From NCBI GenBank assembly GCA_023301405.1, contig JALZUX010000025.1, positions 1 to 6,149 on the forward strand: DNA of 6,149 bases. Direction: 5' to 3'. Positions 6,073 to 6,149 of the stretch are shown here, piece by piece (the stretch's first letter is position 1; each line of letters begins with the position of its first letter). The notes beneath the pieces were generated by a model. The model was not told where the DNA came from, made no database searches, and saw nothing but the letters and a program-made list of their open reading frames with translations. Position numbers and translations under genes: made by a program. This DNA comes from Granulosicoccaceae bacterium (GTDB lineage: Bacteria > Pseudomonadota > Gammaproteobacteria > Granulosicoccales > Granulosicoccaceae).

Positions 6073-6110
6073 TTGGGCTGATAACGAAAGTTATCAGCCC
6101 AATATTATTA
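6073..6110 (+). terminator. GAAA-loop terminator after the lectin-like gene
   Basis: A perfect 13-bp stem, TTGGGCTGATAAC (6073-6085) with GTTATCAGCCCAA (6090-6102), is closed by a GAAA tetraloop and followed by an A/T-rich TATTATTA tail. It lies 55 bases after the stop codon. The stem and GNRA loop are strong, but the tail is a mixed T/A run, so efficiency on the plus strand may be moderate. The symmetric stem could also work for a minus-strand gene to the right. Confidence 0.8.
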
Positions 6111-6149
6111 CTCTATCGCTCCCCTTTCAGCTGGTTACCGCGAAGAATC

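Overview
The window looks like an accessory or loosely packed stretch of a marine-type gammaproteobacterial chromosome. This is an inference from moderate GC content, the protein style (a DmdA/GcvT-like folate enzyme, a membrane-anchored retropepsin-like protease, small exported proteins) and the regulatory signals; nothing in the window fixes the taxon. Five protein-coding genes are supported. By the chosen starts they cover 4029 of 6149 bases, about 66%, which is low for a bacterium. The rest is long leaders and hairpins. I see no rRNA, tRNA, CRISPR array, intact insertion sequence or phage gene.

Layout: positions 1-658 hold no convincing gene and end in phased A-tracts plus a sigma-70-like promoter. 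A small exported protein follows (659-1015, +). It converges on a GcvT-family folate-dependent enzyme related to DMSP demethylase (1194-2360, -). Between them lie a short hairpin and a perfect 15-bp inverted repeat. A divergent intergenic region (2361-2836) carries two exact TATAAT boxes before a 428-aa membrane-anchored aspartic protease (2837-4123, +). A further ~470-base gap contains a good match to an ECF/sigma-E type promoter. It precedes a 166-aa exported cupredoxin-like protein without the usual copper ligands (4595-5095, +), closed by an elaborate terminator (5130-5202). A 238-aa exported DUF1554/endostatin-lectin-like protein (5301-6017, +) follows and ends at a clean GAAA-loop terminator. 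The last ~35 bases show nothing further.

Functional picture: four of the five products carry signal peptides or a membrane anchor and would act in the envelope, periplasm or outside the cell. Only the GcvT-like enzyme is cytoplasmic. The genes do not form one operon, since each has its own leader and several are separated by terminators. The most interesting part is the right half: a possible sigma-E-type envelope-stress promoter driving a metal-site-less cupredoxin-like protein, next to a secreted lectin-like protein of a family best known from Leptospira adhesins. I do not see a clearly new multi-gene system.
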